Positions 7,701-17,714 of a stretch of DNA of 35,688 bases are shown here, in pieces (the first letter of the stretch is position 1; each line of letters begins with the position of its first letter). Below the pieces are notes generated by a model. The model was not told the origin of the DNA. It saw only the letters and a program-made list of their open reading frames with translations, and searched no databases. Made by a program: the position numbers and the translations under genes. Location of the stretch: the NCBI GenBank assembly GCA_023621995.1, contig JAMOAB010000041.1:1-35688 (forward strand), given 5' to 3'. Origin of the DNA: Bacillota bacterium (GTDB lineage: Bacteria > Bacillota > Clostridia > Caldicoprobacterales > Xylanivirgaceae).

Positions 7701-8077
7701 AAGTTATCATATACATCTCCATCGTAATTATAGCTTTTTTTGCCTTTGCTGCATGGACACAAAGTATCCTAACCCATACTGCCCAAGACATTGCTAAGCA
7801 CCTAGATATCATAGAAGAATTCGTGTCTAGGGATGATTGGCAAATGGCTTCTAGGGAAATGATAGTCGTTCAAGATAAATGGAATAAAATAAAAAAAAGA
7901 TGGCAAATGCTCATAGATCACCAAGAAATAGATAATATCGAGTCTACATTAGTACGTGTACAATCTTGGGTAGATCTTCAAGGCAAAGATGATTGCCTTA
8001 CAGAACTTGCCACCTTAAAACTGTTTTTCCTCCACATACCTGAGAGGGAAGCACTTCGCATTACAAATATCCTCTAA
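7697..8077 (+). CDS. DUF4363 protein, partner of DUF421
   Basis: 126 residues. One N-terminal hydrophobic helix (about residues 3-23) acts as signal anchor or uncleaved signal. It is followed by a helical soluble region with a Trp-rich spaced pattern: [25 protein letters not shown], then the helix [28 protein letters not shown]. This matches DUF4363, found coupled to DUF421. The soluble part is predicted outside the membrane facing the DUF421 protein. Its stop codon shares bases with the convergent uvrA stop (8074-8077), so there is no room for a terminator between the genes. Confidence 0.8.
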   Translation: MKVIIYISIVIIAFFAFAAWTQSILTHTAQDIAKHLDIIEEFVSRDDWQMASREMIVVQDKWNKIKKRWQMLIDHQEIDNIESTLVRVQSWVDLQGKDDCLTELATLKLFFLHIPEREALRITNIL

Positions 8078-10908
8078 AAGCCCCTATCTAGTATCTTCTT
8101 TAAAAACTGTCCAGTATAGCTCTCCCCAACGTTGGCAATCTCCTCAGGAGTACCAGCTGCAACTAGGGTACCTCCTTCTTCTCCCCCCTCTGGTCCTAAA
8201 TCTATTATATAGTCAGCTGTCTTTATGACGTCTAAGTTGTGCTCAATTACTATTACAGTATTTCCACCATCAGTAAGTCTTTGAAGTATATTTATGAGCT
8301 TATGGACATCAGCACTATGGAGTCCTGTAGTAGGCTCGTCCAATATATAGAGTGTCTTACCAGTACTTCGCCTGCTAAGCTCCGTTGCAAGCTTGACCCT
8401 CTGCGCCTCTCCCCCCGATAGTGTCGTAGAGGATTGGCCAAGTTTTATATAGCCCAGCCCTACATCCTTGAGGGTCTTGAGCTTCCTAGATACTTTGGGA
8501 ATGTTCTTAAAAAACTCATATGCCTCGTCTACTGTCATATCAAGTACATCGGCAATCGTCTTCCCCTTATATCGTATCTCAAGTGTCTCCCTATTATAAC
8601 GCTTGCCCTTACATACTTCACACGGAACATATACATCAGGTAGAAAGTGCATCTCAATCTGTATTATGCCATCACCTCGGCATGCCTCACATCTGCCACC
8701 TTTTACGTTGAAACTAAACCTACCTTTTTTATAGCCCCGCATCTTAGCTTCACCAGTCATGGCGAATAGCTCCCTTATCCCGTCAAATACACCAGTATAG
8801 GTAGCCGGATTAGAACGGGGCGTTCGACCGATAGGAGATTGGTCTATATTCACTACTTTATCTAGATTTTCTTTCCCTAATATCTTATCAAAATGACCTG
8901 GTTTTATAGTTGCCCTATTTAAATCCCTAGCCAATGTCTTATATAGTATCTCATTTACCAATGTACTCTTACCAGAGCCAGATACACCAGTAACACATGT
9001 CATTACACCAAGGGGAATACGCACGTTTAAATCTTTTAGGTTATTCTCACGGGCACCTACTACCTCAAGCCATTTTCCATTGGATTCCTTTCTCTCCTTA
9101 GGTATTTCTATACGCTTTCTACCACTTAAATAGGCACCTGTTATAGAATTTTGATTTTTCATTATATCATCTGCTGGACCAGTTGCAATAATCTTACCTC
9201 CGCCTGCACCGGCACCTGGCCCTATATCTATTATATAATCAGCAGCAAACATAGTATCCTCATCGTGTTCTACTACTATAAGAGTATTACCAAGGTCCCT
9301 CAAGTTTTTAAGTGTATTTATAAGTCTGGCATTATCTCTCTGATGCAGCCCTATACTTGGCTCATCTAGTATATACAATACACCTACAAGTCCCGAACCT
9401 ATCTGGGTAGCTAACCTTATACGCTGTGCCTCACCCCCTGATAAGGTACCAGCTGATCGGGAGAGGGTTAAATAATCTAGCCCCACATCCTGCAGAAATT
9501 GTAGTCTTGCCCTAAGCTCTTTCAATACCTGGTCTGCTATCATATTTTCCTTCTCTGTCAGTTGTAGGTCCCTGAAAAAACGTAGGGCTTCTTTTATTGT
9601 CATATTAGTTACTTCATGTATGTTTTTACCTCCTACTGTAACTCCTAGAACCTCTGGCTTCAAGCGGGCACCATCGCACTTGGGACAAGGTTTATCACTC
9701 ATAAGCTCCTCTATTTCATCTTGTCCGTACTTAGATTGGTTTCCCATATATCTACGCTGTAGATTTGGTATAATGCCCTCGAAAGGCGCCATGTATGTCT
9801 TAGATCTATATGCATTTTTATAATATATCTTAAGCTTTCTACTTCCCGTACCATATAGTATTATGTCTACTATTTCTTCATCTAAATCCCCAATGGGGGT
9901 ATCTATATCAAAGCCATACTCCTTCCCAAGTGCGCTAAAATATGCATAAGCTATGCTATCCTCGCTTGCAGCACTCCAACCAGGGGCATTTATAGCTCCT
10001 TCCGTAAGGGCAAGGGCTCGATTGGGAATTACAAGATCTGGGTCTATCTCCATTAGCATCCCAAGACCATTACACTCCTCACATGCACCAAATGGACTAT
10101 TAAACGAAAACATTCGAGGAGTAAGTTCCTCTATGCTTACATTACAATAGGGACAAGCATAGTTTTGACTAAATATAAGCTCCTCTCCATCTAATACATC
10201 CACTATTAAAAGTCCCCCACTCAACTCCATGACCGTCTCTATGGAGTCAGTAAGGCGCTTTTCTATACCATCCCTTATTATAAGCCTATCTACAACTACT
10301 TCGATATTGTGTTTTTTATTCTTATGAAGCCCTATATCTTCTGTAAGCTCTACAACTTCTCCATCTATCCTTACCCTTACATATCCCTGTTTGCCTATAT
10401 TCTCAAGGAGTCGTCTATGCTCACCCTTTCTTCCCCTCACCACAGGGGCCAGTAGCTGTATTCTAGTCCGCTCCTTAAGCGTCATTATACTATCCACTAT
10501 CTGATCTATGGTCTGCTGCTCTATGACCCTTCCACATTTGGGACAGTGGGGAATACCAATACGTGCATAGAGTAGCCTGAGATAGTCGTATATCTCAGTA
10601 ACAGTTCCTACAGTGGATCTAGGATTACGGCTGGTAGTCTTTTGGTCTATAGATATGGCTGGCGATAGACCTTCTATATAGTCCACATCTGGCTTCTCCA
10701 TCAGACCTAAAAACTGCCTTGCATATGAAGACAGAGATTCTACATATCGTCTCTGCCCCTCTGCATATAATGTATCAAAGGCAAGAGATGACTTACCTGA
10801 GCCACTCAACCCTGTTACCACCACAAATTTATTTCTAGGTATTTTAACATCAATATTTTGTAGATTATGTTCTCTAGCACCTTTTATATAGATAAAGTCT
10901 CTATTCAT
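8074..10908 (-). CDS. uvrA: excinuclease ABC subunit A
   Basis: 944 residues, normal for UvrA, the ATP-driven damage sensor that loads UvrB on DNA. Two ABC modules are visible: Walker [15 protein letters not shown] near residue 34 and [13 protein letters not shown] near residue 640, and signatures [12 protein letters not shown] near 490 and [12 protein letters not shown] near 830. Zinc-binding cysteine sets appear at CPYCNV...CEECNG and CEACRG...CEVCKG. ATG 10908 overlaps the uvrB stop by 8 nt, so the two subunits are co-translated. It converges with the DUF4363 gene with overlapping stop codons. Confidence 0.97.
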   Translation of the reverse strand: MNRDFIYIKGAREHNLQNIDVKIPRNKFVVVTGLSGSGKSSLAFDTLYAEGQRRYVESLSSYARQFLGLMEKPDVDYIEGLSPAISIDQKTTSRNPRSTVGTVTEIYDYLRLLYARIGIPHCPKCGRVIEQQTIDQIVDSIMTLKERTRIQLLAPVVRGRKGEHRRLLENIGKQGYVRVRIDGEVVELTEDIGLHKNKKHNIEVVVDRLIIRDGIEKRLTDSIETVMELSGGLLIVDVLDGEELIFSQNYACPYCNVSIEELTPRMFSFNSPFGACEECNGLGMLMEIDPDLVIPNRALALTEGAINAPGWSAASEDSIAYAYFSALGKEYGFDIDTPIGDLDEEIVDIILYGTGSRKLKIYYKNAYRSKTYMAPFEGIIPNLQRRYMGNQSKYGQDEIEELMSDKPCPKCDGARLKPEVLGVTVGGKNIHEVTNMTIKEALRFFRDLQLTEKENMIADQVLKELRARLQFLQDVGLDYLTLSRSAGTLSGGEAQRIRLATQIGSGLVGVLYILDEPSIGLHQRDNARLINTLKNLRDLGNTLIVVEHDEDTMFAADYIIDIGPGAGAGGGKIIATGPADDIMKNQNSITGAYLSGRKRIEIPKERKESNGKWLEVVGARENNLKDLNVRIPLGVMTCVTGVSGSGKSTLVNEILYKTLARDLNRATIKPGHFDKILGKENLDKVVNIDQSPIGRTPRSNPATYTGVFDGIRELFAMTGEAKMRGYKKGRFSFNVKGGRCEACRGDGIIQIEMHFLPDVYVPCEVCKGKRYNRETLEIRYKGKTIADVLDMTVDEAYEFFKNIPKVSRKLKTLKDVGLGYIKLGQSSTTLSGGEAQRVKLATELSRRSTGKTLYILDEPTTGLHSADVHKLINILQRLTDGGNTVIVIEHNLDVIKTADYIIDLGPEGGEEGGTLVAAGTPEEIANVGESYTGQFLKKILDRGF

Positions 10909-12889
10909 GTGTAACCTCTCCTGTTAACTCCTCTCTAAGTTTGAATAGTTCATCTCTAAGTTTAGCAGCCTTCTCGAATTCAAGGGCTATAGCCGCCTTT
11001 TGCATCTCATCTTCCAATTGAGCCATGTATGCTTTCTTATCCTCTATATCCACAATCTCTCTTACAGTTTCATATCTTTCCCCTTCCTCTGCTACCACTG
11101 TAGCCTCTATTACATCATGTATACCCTTTACTATAGTCTTAGGGGTAATGCCATGTTTCTTGTTATATGCCATCTGTATATCCCGTCTCCTATTGGTCTC
11201 ATCTATTGCCCTTCTCATAGAATCGGTTATTATATCGGCATACATTATTACCATACCCCTAGCATTCCTTGCCGCCCTACCAATAGTCTGGATAAGTGAG
11301 GTCTCTGACCGTAAAAATCCCTCCTTATCTGCATCGAGTATTACTACAAGGGACACTTCAGGAAGATCTAAGCCTTCCCTGAGAAGATTTATTCCTACAA
11401 GTACATCAAATACACCCATTCGAAGATCACGTATTATCTCCATACGCTCTATAGTGTCTATATCGGAATGAAGATATCGAACCTTAATATTGAGCTCCTT
11501 AAGATAGTCTGTCAAACTCTCTGCCATCTTCTTTGTGAGAGTGGTTATAAGTACCCTCTCATTCCTATTTACGCGCTTGTCTATCTCTCCTATCAGGTCA
11601 TCTATCTGGCCCTCCACTGGTCGAACTACCACTTTAGGATCTACAAGTCCAGTAGGTCTTATTACCTGCTCTACTACCCTGGCTGATCTTTCAAGCTCGT
11701 ATTGGGCAGGAGTGGCACTTACGCATATCATCTGGTGTATCTTGCCTTCGAACTCTTCAAATGTAAGGGGTCTATTGTCATAGGCTGCAGGCAATCTAAA
11801 CCCATATTCTACTAGACTGTCCTTTCGCGACCTATCCCCTGCATACATAGCCCTCACCTGGGGAAAGGTCACATGAGATTCATCTACAATCAGTAAAAAA
11901 TCATCAGGGAAATAGTCTAAAAGTGTATATGGTGGTTCTCCCGGTGCCCTACCATCTAGATACCTTGAATAGTTTTCAATACCTGTACAATAACCTATCT
12001 CCCTCATCATCTCTATGTCATAGTTTGTTCTCTGCATGAGTCTTTGAGCCTCAAGTAGTTTATCTTGAGCCTTAAGTTCTTCTATCCTCTCTTCAAGATC
12101 TATTTCTATCTTTTTAATTGCCCTCTCAAGCCTCTCCTTAGATGAGGCATAGTGGGACGCCGGAAATATGGCAACATGATTTCTAAGGCCAAGTATCTCA
12201 CCTGTCAATACATCTATCTCTGCAATTCTATCTATCTCATCACCAAAGAATTCTATACGTATTGCCTGTTCCGAAGATGAAGCAGGAAAAACTTCAACTA
12301 CATCTCCTCTAACTCTGAAAGTACCCCTTACAAAGTTTATATCATTTCGCTCATACTGTATATCTACAAGCTCTTTTAGCACTTCATCCCTGTCTTTTAT
12401 CATACCAGGCCTCAAGGAAACTGTTAGCTCCCTATATTCATGGGGATTACCTAGCCCATATATGCAAGACACACTGGATACTATTATGACATCTTGCCTC
12501 TCAAAGAGGGCAGATGTGGCCGAGTGTCTTAATTTATCTATCTCGTCGTTTATAGAGGCATCCTTTTCTATATACGTGTCGGTGGAGGGGACATACGCTT
12601 CTGGCTGATAATAGTCATAATAGCTGACAAAGTATTCCACTGCATTATCAGGGAAGAACTCCCTAAATTCACTACATAGCTGGGCCGCCAGAGTCTTATT
12701 ATGGGCCAAAACTAAAGTGGGCTTTTGAACCCGTTCTATTACATTCGCCATAGTAAAAGTCTTGCCAGAACCTGTGACTCCAAGAAGGGTCTGACACCTT
12801 TCACCCTTTTCTATACCATCTACCAATGCATCTATTGCCTGTGGTTGATCACCACGTGGCTTAAAGTCCGATTTTATCCTAAACTCCAT
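10901..12889 (-). CDS. uvrB: excinuclease ABC subunit B
   Basis: 662 residues, standard length. UvrB verifies the lesion by inserting a beta-hairpin into DNA and recruits UvrC. Seen: Walker [14 protein letters not shown] near residue 39, the beta-hairpin [29 protein letters not shown] (helicase motif II), SATPAQ, the helicase C half with [15 protein letters not shown] and QTIGRAARN, and a C-terminal UVR helix pair [28 protein letters not shown] 12889 follows GGAGGG by seven bases. uvrC is not in the window. No LexA box was recognised upstream. Confidence 0.97.
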   Translation of the reverse strand: MEFRIKSDFKPRGDQPQAIDALVDGIEKGERCQTLLGVTGSGKTFTMANVIERVQKPTLVLAHNKTLAAQLCSEFREFFPDNAVEYFVSYYDYYQPEAYVPSTDTYIEKDASINDEIDKLRHSATSALFERQDVIIVSSVSCIYGLGNPHEYRELTVSLRPGMIKDRDEVLKELVDIQYERNDINFVRGTFRVRGDVVEVFPASSSEQAIRIEFFGDEIDRIAEIDVLTGEILGLRNHVAIFPASHYASSKERLERAIKKIEIDLEERIEELKAQDKLLEAQRLMQRTNYDIEMMREIGYCTGIENYSRYLDGRAPGEPPYTLLDYFPDDFLLIVDESHVTFPQVRAMYAGDRSRKDSLVEYGFRLPAAYDNRPLTFEEFEGKIHQMICVSATPAQYELERSARVVEQVIRPTGLVDPKVVVRPVEGQIDDLIGEIDKRVNRNERVLITTLTKKMAESLTDYLKELNIKVRYLHSDIDTIERMEIIRDLRMGVFDVLVGINLLREGLDLPEVSLVVILDADKEGFLRSETSLIQTIGRAARNARGMVIMYADIITDSMRRAIDETNRRRDIQMAYNKKHGITPKTIVKGIHDVIEATVVAEEGERYETVREIVDIEDKKAYMAQLEDEMQKAAIALEFEKAAKLRDELFKLREELTGEVTHE

Positions 12890-12985
12890 TATAACTCCCT
12901 CCGAAATACAACTCTCCTTATCTGCATAGTTTTTCCTATCTAAAATATATATAGAATATAGACAATAGAAAGGTGGTATCTACTC
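12890..12985. other. divergent promoter region between uvrB and the LysM gene
   Basis: This 96-bp AT-rich stretch must carry promoters for both directions. Strong ribosome binding sites flank it (GGAGGG for uvrB, AAAGGTGG for the LysM gene). TAGAAT at 12952 could be a plus-strand -10 and TTGTCT with TAGATA a minus-strand pair, but none is convincing. No B. subtilis-type SOS box (GAAC-N4-GTTC) was found. Confidence 0.35.
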
Positions 12986-13591
12986 ATGTTTAAATATATA
13001 GTACAACCTGGTGATACCCTTCATTTTATCGCCCTAAAATTTAATATAACCGTAAAAGAACTCCTATACACAAATAAATTGGCAGACCCTAATCGAATCT
13101 ACCCTGGACAGTCACTCATAATACCTGTTCATTCCAACACATATCAAAATGGTTTTTCTGATATCCACATAGACTGTGTAGAGGGCCCTAACTATACGAC
13201 TAGATTAATACCTCCTGGTATACTCATAATACTATCCGTAGATAAGTATAACTATTCTGCTGATGATATAATAGCATTTACACTTTTTAAGATCAATCTA
13301 ACGACTAGACCACTTATATTTACCTATAGTACAAGTCAACGATATGATTTTGCGATAAAAGACTCCTCAAGAGAGCTCATATGGCAATGGTCAGATAGTA
13401 AGGTATTTGCCCAGGTGCTGGGCAGCATATGTCTACCTCCCTATAAGAGCCTCTCCTATACAGAATACATAAGATTGCCACGCCTTTCAAGTCATCATTT
13501 TAAACAGTTTTGGGCAATAGGGTGGAATACCTCATTCCAAACCCATATGGTCAAGATACAACTACCCTTTACAGTACAAGGGCAGAGTTAA
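12986..13591 (+). CDS. LysM domain plus BsuPI-type domain protein
   Basis: 201 residues. Residues 1-49 are one LysM repeat: KYIVQPGDTLHFIALKFN, ELLYTNKLADPNRIYPGQSLIIP. After a linker, residues about 78-190 resemble the BsuPI intracellular proteinase-inhibitor fold, with TYSTSQRYDFAIKDSSRELIWQWSD near residue 112 as the clearest landmark, then FAQVLGS and YTEYIRLP. The LysM starts at residue 3, so there is no signal peptide. The protein either stays inside or is placed on a spore or cell surface without Sec export, as for LysM spore-coat morphogens. ATG 12986 follows AAAGGTGG. Inhibitor activity is not established. Confidence 0.8.
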   Translation: MFKYIVQPGDTLHFIALKFNITVKELLYTNKLADPNRIYPGQSLIIPVHSNTYQNGFSDIHIDCVEGPNYTTRLIPPGILIILSVDKYNYSADDIIAFTLFKINLTTRPLIFTYSTSQRYDFAIKDSSRELIWQWSDSKVFAQVLGSICLPPYKSLSYTEYIRLPRLSSHHFKQFWAIGWNTSFQTHMVKIQLPFTVQGQS

Positions 13592-13603
13592 AAACCCTGC
13601 CCT
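13579..13603 (+). terminator. terminator of the LysM-BsuPI gene
   Basis: AGGGCAG (13579-13585) pairs with CTGCCCT (13597-13603) around an 11-nt loop containing the stop codon, followed by CCTTTTT. It also lies just past the end of the convergent MinJ-like gene. Confidence 0.65.
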
Positions 13604-13609
13604 CCTTTT

Positions 13610-14842
13610 TCATCTCCCGTCAACCTCTGTATTCTGTTTTTGTCTGAGGCTATTCCACCACCTTATAAGCAAGCCCTTTTGTTCATCTAGTAAAAAATAT
13701 TTACCTGTCTGCCTAGGGACAAACATGACGCCAAGATCAGATATACCTTCTTGAAAATCATGTCCCTCAAGTATTATTATCTTATCTCCCCGCTTAACAT
13801 CTAACCAAACAAAGCTAGGGCTCTCGCCTAACATCTCGTCTATACCCTTAATACTGTTTACGCTCTTTCCATTTATATTAAGGAGTATATCCCCTTGCTT
13901 AAGGCCCATAGCATGGCCTAAGCTTTGGGGAAACACTTCAAGCACCCTTACACCTTTCCAAGGTACACTAAATAGTGGCTCCCCCTTCTGTTCTGTCTTA
14001 CCTAGTATTATAATGAATTCGTGAAGTAAGGGTGCGCTTATGGCCGCCAAATACTTCACCCAATATACTCTCGATGATACGACTGATAATGTGAGTACAA
14101 CTATGCTATATAATGCCAACATAAGACCTGATCTCTTAGCTCTATCCCTTGGCGTCTGTGTAATTGCCATATCTGCATATCCTAATATTGCGACTATGGG
14201 TAAAATCGCAAGCATTCCACCTGCTCCCTGTGGCTGAAATATAGGCCACCATGATGGCATACTCACCCCGCTGCCAGACAATTGAGCAGTAGCATCAGGT
14301 ATTATAAGCACTACCAATGGAATTGGCCACATCTTTTGCATTATATAGGCTCCCACAGGATTAAATCTACTGTGTTCCACATATACAGGCAAGCTAGCCT
14401 TATATCCATCAAAATATATGAGGATGCTTTCTATAAGGTGGAGTATACCTACAAGGGCTATTAAAGCAGATACATCTATATCTGGCCATCCAGTTATTAA
14501 GCTTATGAGGGATATTATGCCTGCTGCATATGAAAAGCATAGATACCTCTGATTAAATAACATGAGGAATATGGCTATAGGCCATATTATTAGTATAGCC
14601 CTATAGTCTATAGTTACACCTAATATAACTATTATAAAACTTGCAAGTAATCCAGATATCATTCCATATAAAATCTGATCTAACAGCTGATCAGAGAGGG
14701 TATATCTAGAAAAACCCAACCATGCCTCTTCAAGCTGTGCACCCCTCTTTATACTCCAATAGACAATTAACACCAAAAACATAAAGAATATACTGGTAAA
14801 AGACTGCAAAAATGTTGACATTAATAGCTTTACAAAAAGCAA
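13610..14842 (-). CDS. multi-pass membrane protein with C-terminal PDZ domain (MinJ-like)
   Basis: 410 residues from TTG 14842, eight bases after GGGAGGG. The N-terminal 290 residues are hydrophobic with about eight predicted membrane helices. Residues about 300-375 form a PDZ domain: PWKGVRVLEVFPQSLGHAMGL, QGDILLNINGKSVNSIKGIDEML. This topology and its place directly after ctpB near ftsEX and uvrBA match MinJ (YvjD) of Bacillus, which links DivIVA to MinD at division sites. The similarity is of layout and synteny; sequence identity cannot be judged here. A role in placing division or envelope enzymes is inferred. Confidence 0.7.
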   Translation of the reverse strand: MLFVKLLMSTFLQSFTSIFFMFLVLIVYWSIKRGAQLEEAWLGFSRYTLSDQLLDQILYGMISGLLASFIIVILGVTIDYRAILIIWPIAIFLMLFNQRYLCFSYAAGIISLISLITGWPDIDVSALIALVGILHLIESILIYFDGYKASLPVYVEHSRFNPVGAYIMQKMWPIPLVVLIIPDATAQLSGSGVSMPSWWPIFQPQGAGGMLAILPIVAILGYADMAITQTPRDRAKRSGLMLALYSIVVLTLSVVSSRVYWVKYLAAISAPLLHEFIIILGKTEQKGEPLFSVPWKGVRVLEVFPQSLGHAMGLKQGDILLNINGKSVNSIKGIDEMLGESPSFVWLDVKRGDKIIILEGHDFQEGISDLGVMFVPRQTGKYFLLDEQKGLLIRWWNSLRQKQNTEVDGR

Positions 14843-14868
14843 TATATAGCCCTCCCAACCATTCCTGA

Positions 14869-16101
14869 CTATTTGGCCATCCTATTCTTGAGTTCGTCTA
14901 TACCTTTCAAAAGTGGTGCGTCCAATTCCATGGGCAAATCGTCATTTGGATTTTCCTTTAAGTAATTTATAGCTTCCTCAGTCATATCTACCTCTATATC
15001 GGGCACTACACCTTTCTTGTGTATATCCCTTCCCTTAGGAGTAAAATATTTAGAATTTGTAAATTTTAGTGCTGAACCATCTTGAAAAGGTTTTAAAGTT
15101 TGTACAACACCCTTTCCATACGTAGTCTTTCCTATTATAGTACCCACACCATAATCCTGTATAGCTCCACTCAATACCTCCGATGCACTAGCACTATTTT
15201 CGTCTACCAATACTACAAGGGGAAGATTTAAATGACTGGACTTTGATTTATAATCTTGCCTATTACCTAGCCTATCTTCCCTATAGGTTATAAGACCCTC
15301 TGGCAGAAGCATATCAGCAATATTGACACATGAATCCAGTAGCCCTCCTGGATTGCCTCTAAGGTCTAGTATAAGACCTTCCATACCTTGTTTCTTGAGA
15401 TCATCTATGGCTGCTGCAAAGTTTTGATCAGATTTTTCGTCAAATTGGTATAGCCATATATAGCCAATATTGTCATCTATCATCCTATATTCTAAATCTG
15501 GTATCTCTATCACAGCACGTTTTAAGGTATATTCCTTTTTCTGTCCATCTCTTAAAATTGTCACTCTAACCTCTGTACCTGGTTTGCCCCTCATCATGGC
15601 TACTGCCTTATCCATGCTACTACCATCTACGTCGGTATCGTCTACCTTGACTATCTTATCACCTGCTATTATACCCGACTCAAATGCAGGACTTCCTTCA
15701 AAAGTCTTTATTATGGTTATCTGATTATCTGTCTCATCGATTGTAACCCACATTCCAACACCGGCATAGCTTCCCTGAGTTCGTTCCATAAAATCTTTAT
15801 ACTCATCGGGGGTAAAGTAATAAGTATATGGATCGCCTATAGAAGCTACCATACCCTTTATGGCTCCCGTCATCATCTCATCTGTCTTAGGTTCTTCAAT
15901 ATAATAGTTCTCTAAAGTCTGTCTTACATCGTCTAGTTTATTGTACTCTTTAAGTCTTGTAAACTTATCCCTCGTTATTATATTATCTCCCGCTTGTATC
16001 TGTCTGTACGTGGTTATCTGTATTGTTATTACTGAAGATAATATGGCGGTTACAACAACTAATATTATTGCACCTATTATCGTCTTTTTCTTGCTTGTCA
16101 T
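14869..16101 (-). CDS. ctpB: C-terminal processing protease, S41 family
   Basis: 410 residues from ATG 16101, ten bases after GGGGAGG. Longer in-frame starts (to 16137) lie at or before the predicted transcription start and are excluded. One N-terminal membrane anchor (KTIIGAIILVVVTAILSSV) is followed by a helical segment, a PDZ domain (YAGVGMWVTI, SPAFESGIIAGDKIVKVDDTDV) and the S41 core. The catalytic Ser lies in ENSASASEVLSGA and the Lys in GKTTYGKGVVQ. CtpB-type proteases work outside the membrane and in Bacillus cleave SpoIVFA during sporulation. Position downstream of ftsEX-hydrolases and ahead of the MinJ-like gene agrees with ctpB. Confidence 0.9.
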   Translation of the reverse strand: MTSKKKTIIGAIILVVVTAILSSVITIQITTYRQIQAGDNIITRDKFTRLKEYNKLDDVRQTLENYYIEEPKTDEMMTGAIKGMVASIGDPYTYYFTPDEYKDFMERTQGSYAGVGMWVTIDETDNQITIIKTFEGSPAFESGIIAGDKIVKVDDTDVDGSSMDKAVAMMRGKPGTEVRVTILRDGQKKEYTLKRAVIEIPDLEYRMIDDNIGYIWLYQFDEKSDQNFAAAIDDLKKQGMEGLILDLRGNPGGLLDSCVNIADMLLPEGLITYREDRLGNRQDYKSKSSHLNLPLVVLVDENSASASEVLSGAIQDYGVGTIIGKTTYGKGVVQTLKPFQDGSALKFTNSKYFTPKGRDIHKKGVVPDIEVDMTEEAINYLKENPNDDLPMELDAPLLKGIDELKNRMAK

Positions 16102-16137
16102 TATAGCAAATCCTCCCCTACTAAATCCTGTCATCAT

Positions 16138-16166
16138 ATTATACCATTTTAAATGGGGGTTTTCAA
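16138..16166 (-). promoter_or_regulatory. sigma-A promoter of ctpB and the MinJ-like gene
   Basis: Minus strand -35 TTGAAA (16166-16161), 17-bp spacer, -10 TATAAT (16143-16138), with a TGG just before the -10. Start near 16131 gives a 30-nt leader and fixes the ctpB start at ATG 16101. Confidence 0.75.
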
Positions 16167-16256
16167 AAGAGTTATATAAAACTTCTCATATAATTTCATA
16201 AAGTCCATTTCCAAAATGTGGGGTATAAAACTTGCCTAAATAACTCCTTAAACTTC

Positions 16257-16299
16257 AAAAGGAGATAGTAGCTAAATAAGTTAGCCACTATCTCCTTTT
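16257..16299 (-). terminator. terminator after the M23 hydrolase gene
   Basis: Arms 16257-16275 and 16281-16299 pair over 19 positions with one A-C mismatch and a 5-nt loop. The stem base is A4/T4. It ends the cdaR-like/ftsE/ftsX/hydrolase transcript, separating it from ctpB. Confidence 0.75.
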
Positions 16300-16311
16300 A
16301 TTTAACTTAGG

Positions 16312-17586
16312 TTACTTAAGATAATTCATAGGATTTACCGGTGAACCATTTTTCCTAACCTCAAAGTGTAGGTGGGAACCTGTAGATACGCCAGTACTCC
16401 CAATCTTCAATACTGCCTGCCCCTGCTTGACGCTTTGACCCGGACTTACAAGTATGGATGAACCATGGGCATATAGTGTGGTTATACCATCACCATGATC
16501 GATTATTACACAATTACCATATCCGCCATAATACTGCGCCAATATTACAGTACCACTGGACGCAGCAACTGCACTACTCCCATATATGCCTGAACCACTT
16601 ATGTCTATACCAGAATGGAATCTCCGTCCACCAAGTACCGGATGAGTTCTATAACCGAAAGGTGATGTTATACTATAATATCCAGGCGCCGGCCATGTCA
16701 TAGTTCCACCAGTATATTGTCCACTATCATCAGACTTACTACCCCTACTGCTATTTTTCTGTCCTTCTTGCTTTAACCGTTCTTGCTTTAACCGTTCTTG
16801 CTTTTTACGTTCCTCTTCTTTTCGCTTCCGCTCTTCTTCTTTTTTCTTTCGTTCCTGTGCTTCTCGTTCGGCAACGAGTTTTTTGATTGTCTCCTCTAGC
16901 TCCTTAGAGTTCCTCTCTAGCTCTTCTAAATCTGCCTCTATCTTTGCTTGCTCCTCCTTGAGCTTAGTTAATAGAACCTCTTTTTCCCTTTGATTCTCTT
17001 CTATAGCTGCTTTTTGAGTGATTATATCTGCCTTTGCCTTTTGTTCTGCTTGTTCCTGCTCTTCAAGGAGCTGTTTTTTTCCCTCTATCTCTTCTTTAAG
17101 GGATTGCATCTCTCCAAGAACTTGTTGATCCAATGACATGATCTCCCGTACCATGACTACCCTATCTAAAAAATCTGTAAAGCTCTTTGCCTCAAACAAG
17201 ACCTCTAGATAGGATGTAGTTGAACACATATACATGGCACATAGACGATCATCCATAAGTTTTTTATGTAACTCAGCCTTCTCAATGGCCTCTCTAAGCT
17301 CTTCCTTGGTAGTCTCTATATTGTCCTGTGTCTCTGCAAGCTTTCTTTCTATCTCTTCCAATTGGGCTTTCTTGGTCTTTAAATCTTCCTCTAATTTAAT
17401 AAGTTGGTTGCTTATATTATTCTGTTCGCCCTTGACCTGCTCTACCTCATTTTGAGCATTCTTTATGTTTTCATTTACACCCTCTAGTTCCCTCTTTTTG
17501 TCATCTATCTGACCTGCAAAGGCAACTGTAGTATAAGACAGTAAGAGAATGACTATCAGAAAACAAGAACTCCATCTTTTTTTCAA
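16312..17586 (-). CDS. coiled-coil murein hydrolase, M23 peptidase domain
   Basis: 424 residues from TTG 17586; the GTG at 17595 is itself part of the GGGGTGAT ribosome binding site. A signal peptide is cleaved after AFA. Residues about 25-235 are a PcsB/CwlO-like coiled coil including ICAMYM-like (LCAMYMCSTTSYLEVLFEAKSFTDFL) hinge sequence. A Lys/Glu/Arg linker then leads to an M23 (LytM) domain from about residue 305: TSPFGYRTHPVLGG, zinc ligands in FHSGIDISG and HLHFEV, and YAHGSSILVSPGQ. All metal-binding residues are present, so it should be an active endopeptidase, unlike EnvC activators. It is the last gene of the ftsEX operon and paralogous to its upstream neighbour. Confidence 0.9.
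   Translation of the reverse strand: MKKRWSSCFLIVILLLSYTTVAFAGQIDDKKRELEGVNENIKNAQNEVEQVKGEQNNISNQLIKLEEDLKTKKAQLEEIERKLAETQDNIETTKEELREAIEKAELHKKLMDDRLCAMYMCSTTSYLEVLFEAKSFTDFLDRVVMVREIMSLDQQVLGEMQSLKEEIEGKKQLLEEQEQAEQKAKADIITQKAAIEENQREKEVLLTKLKEEQAKIEADLEELERNSKELEETIKKLVAEREAQERKKKEEERKRKEEERKKQERLKQERLKQEGQKNSSRGSKSDDSGQYTGGTMTWPAPGYYSITSPFGYRTHPVLGGRRFHSGIDISGSGIYGSSAVAASSGTVILAQYYGGYGNCVIIDHGDGITTLYAHGSSILVSPGQSVKQGQAVLKIGSTGVSTGSHLHFEVRKNGSPVNPMNYLK
16765..16794. repeat. 15-bp tandem repeat in the hydrolase linker
   Basis: Two perfect copies of TTCTTGCTTTAACCG (16765-16779, 16780-16794), followed by a partial third copy. They encode the repeated ERLKQ unit of the charged linker between coiled coil and M23 domain, a site where replication slippage could change linker length. 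Confidence 0.8.
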
Positions 17587-17714
17587 GCAAATCACCCCAT
17601 CACATTATACACATATAAATCTTACCATATTATCTACATATTTAAATACTTCTACTTATATATTACTATTAATTAGCCAATTATCATAGGGGCAAAAAGT
17701 CACAATTTTTATAC

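Noticed and set aside
11025-11471. 148-residue plus-strand open frame
   Set aside because: Antisense to uvrB, low-complexity Ser/Ile-rich product, typical shadow of a conserved gene.
12890-12985. LexA/SOS box before uvrB
   Set aside because: No GAAC-N4-GTTC-like sequence is present in the intergenic region.
16740-16900. Repeat array resembling a short CRISPR-like or satellite repeat
   Set aside because: The repeats are in frame and encode the Lys/Glu/Arg-rich linker of the M23 hydrolase; there are no unique spacers.
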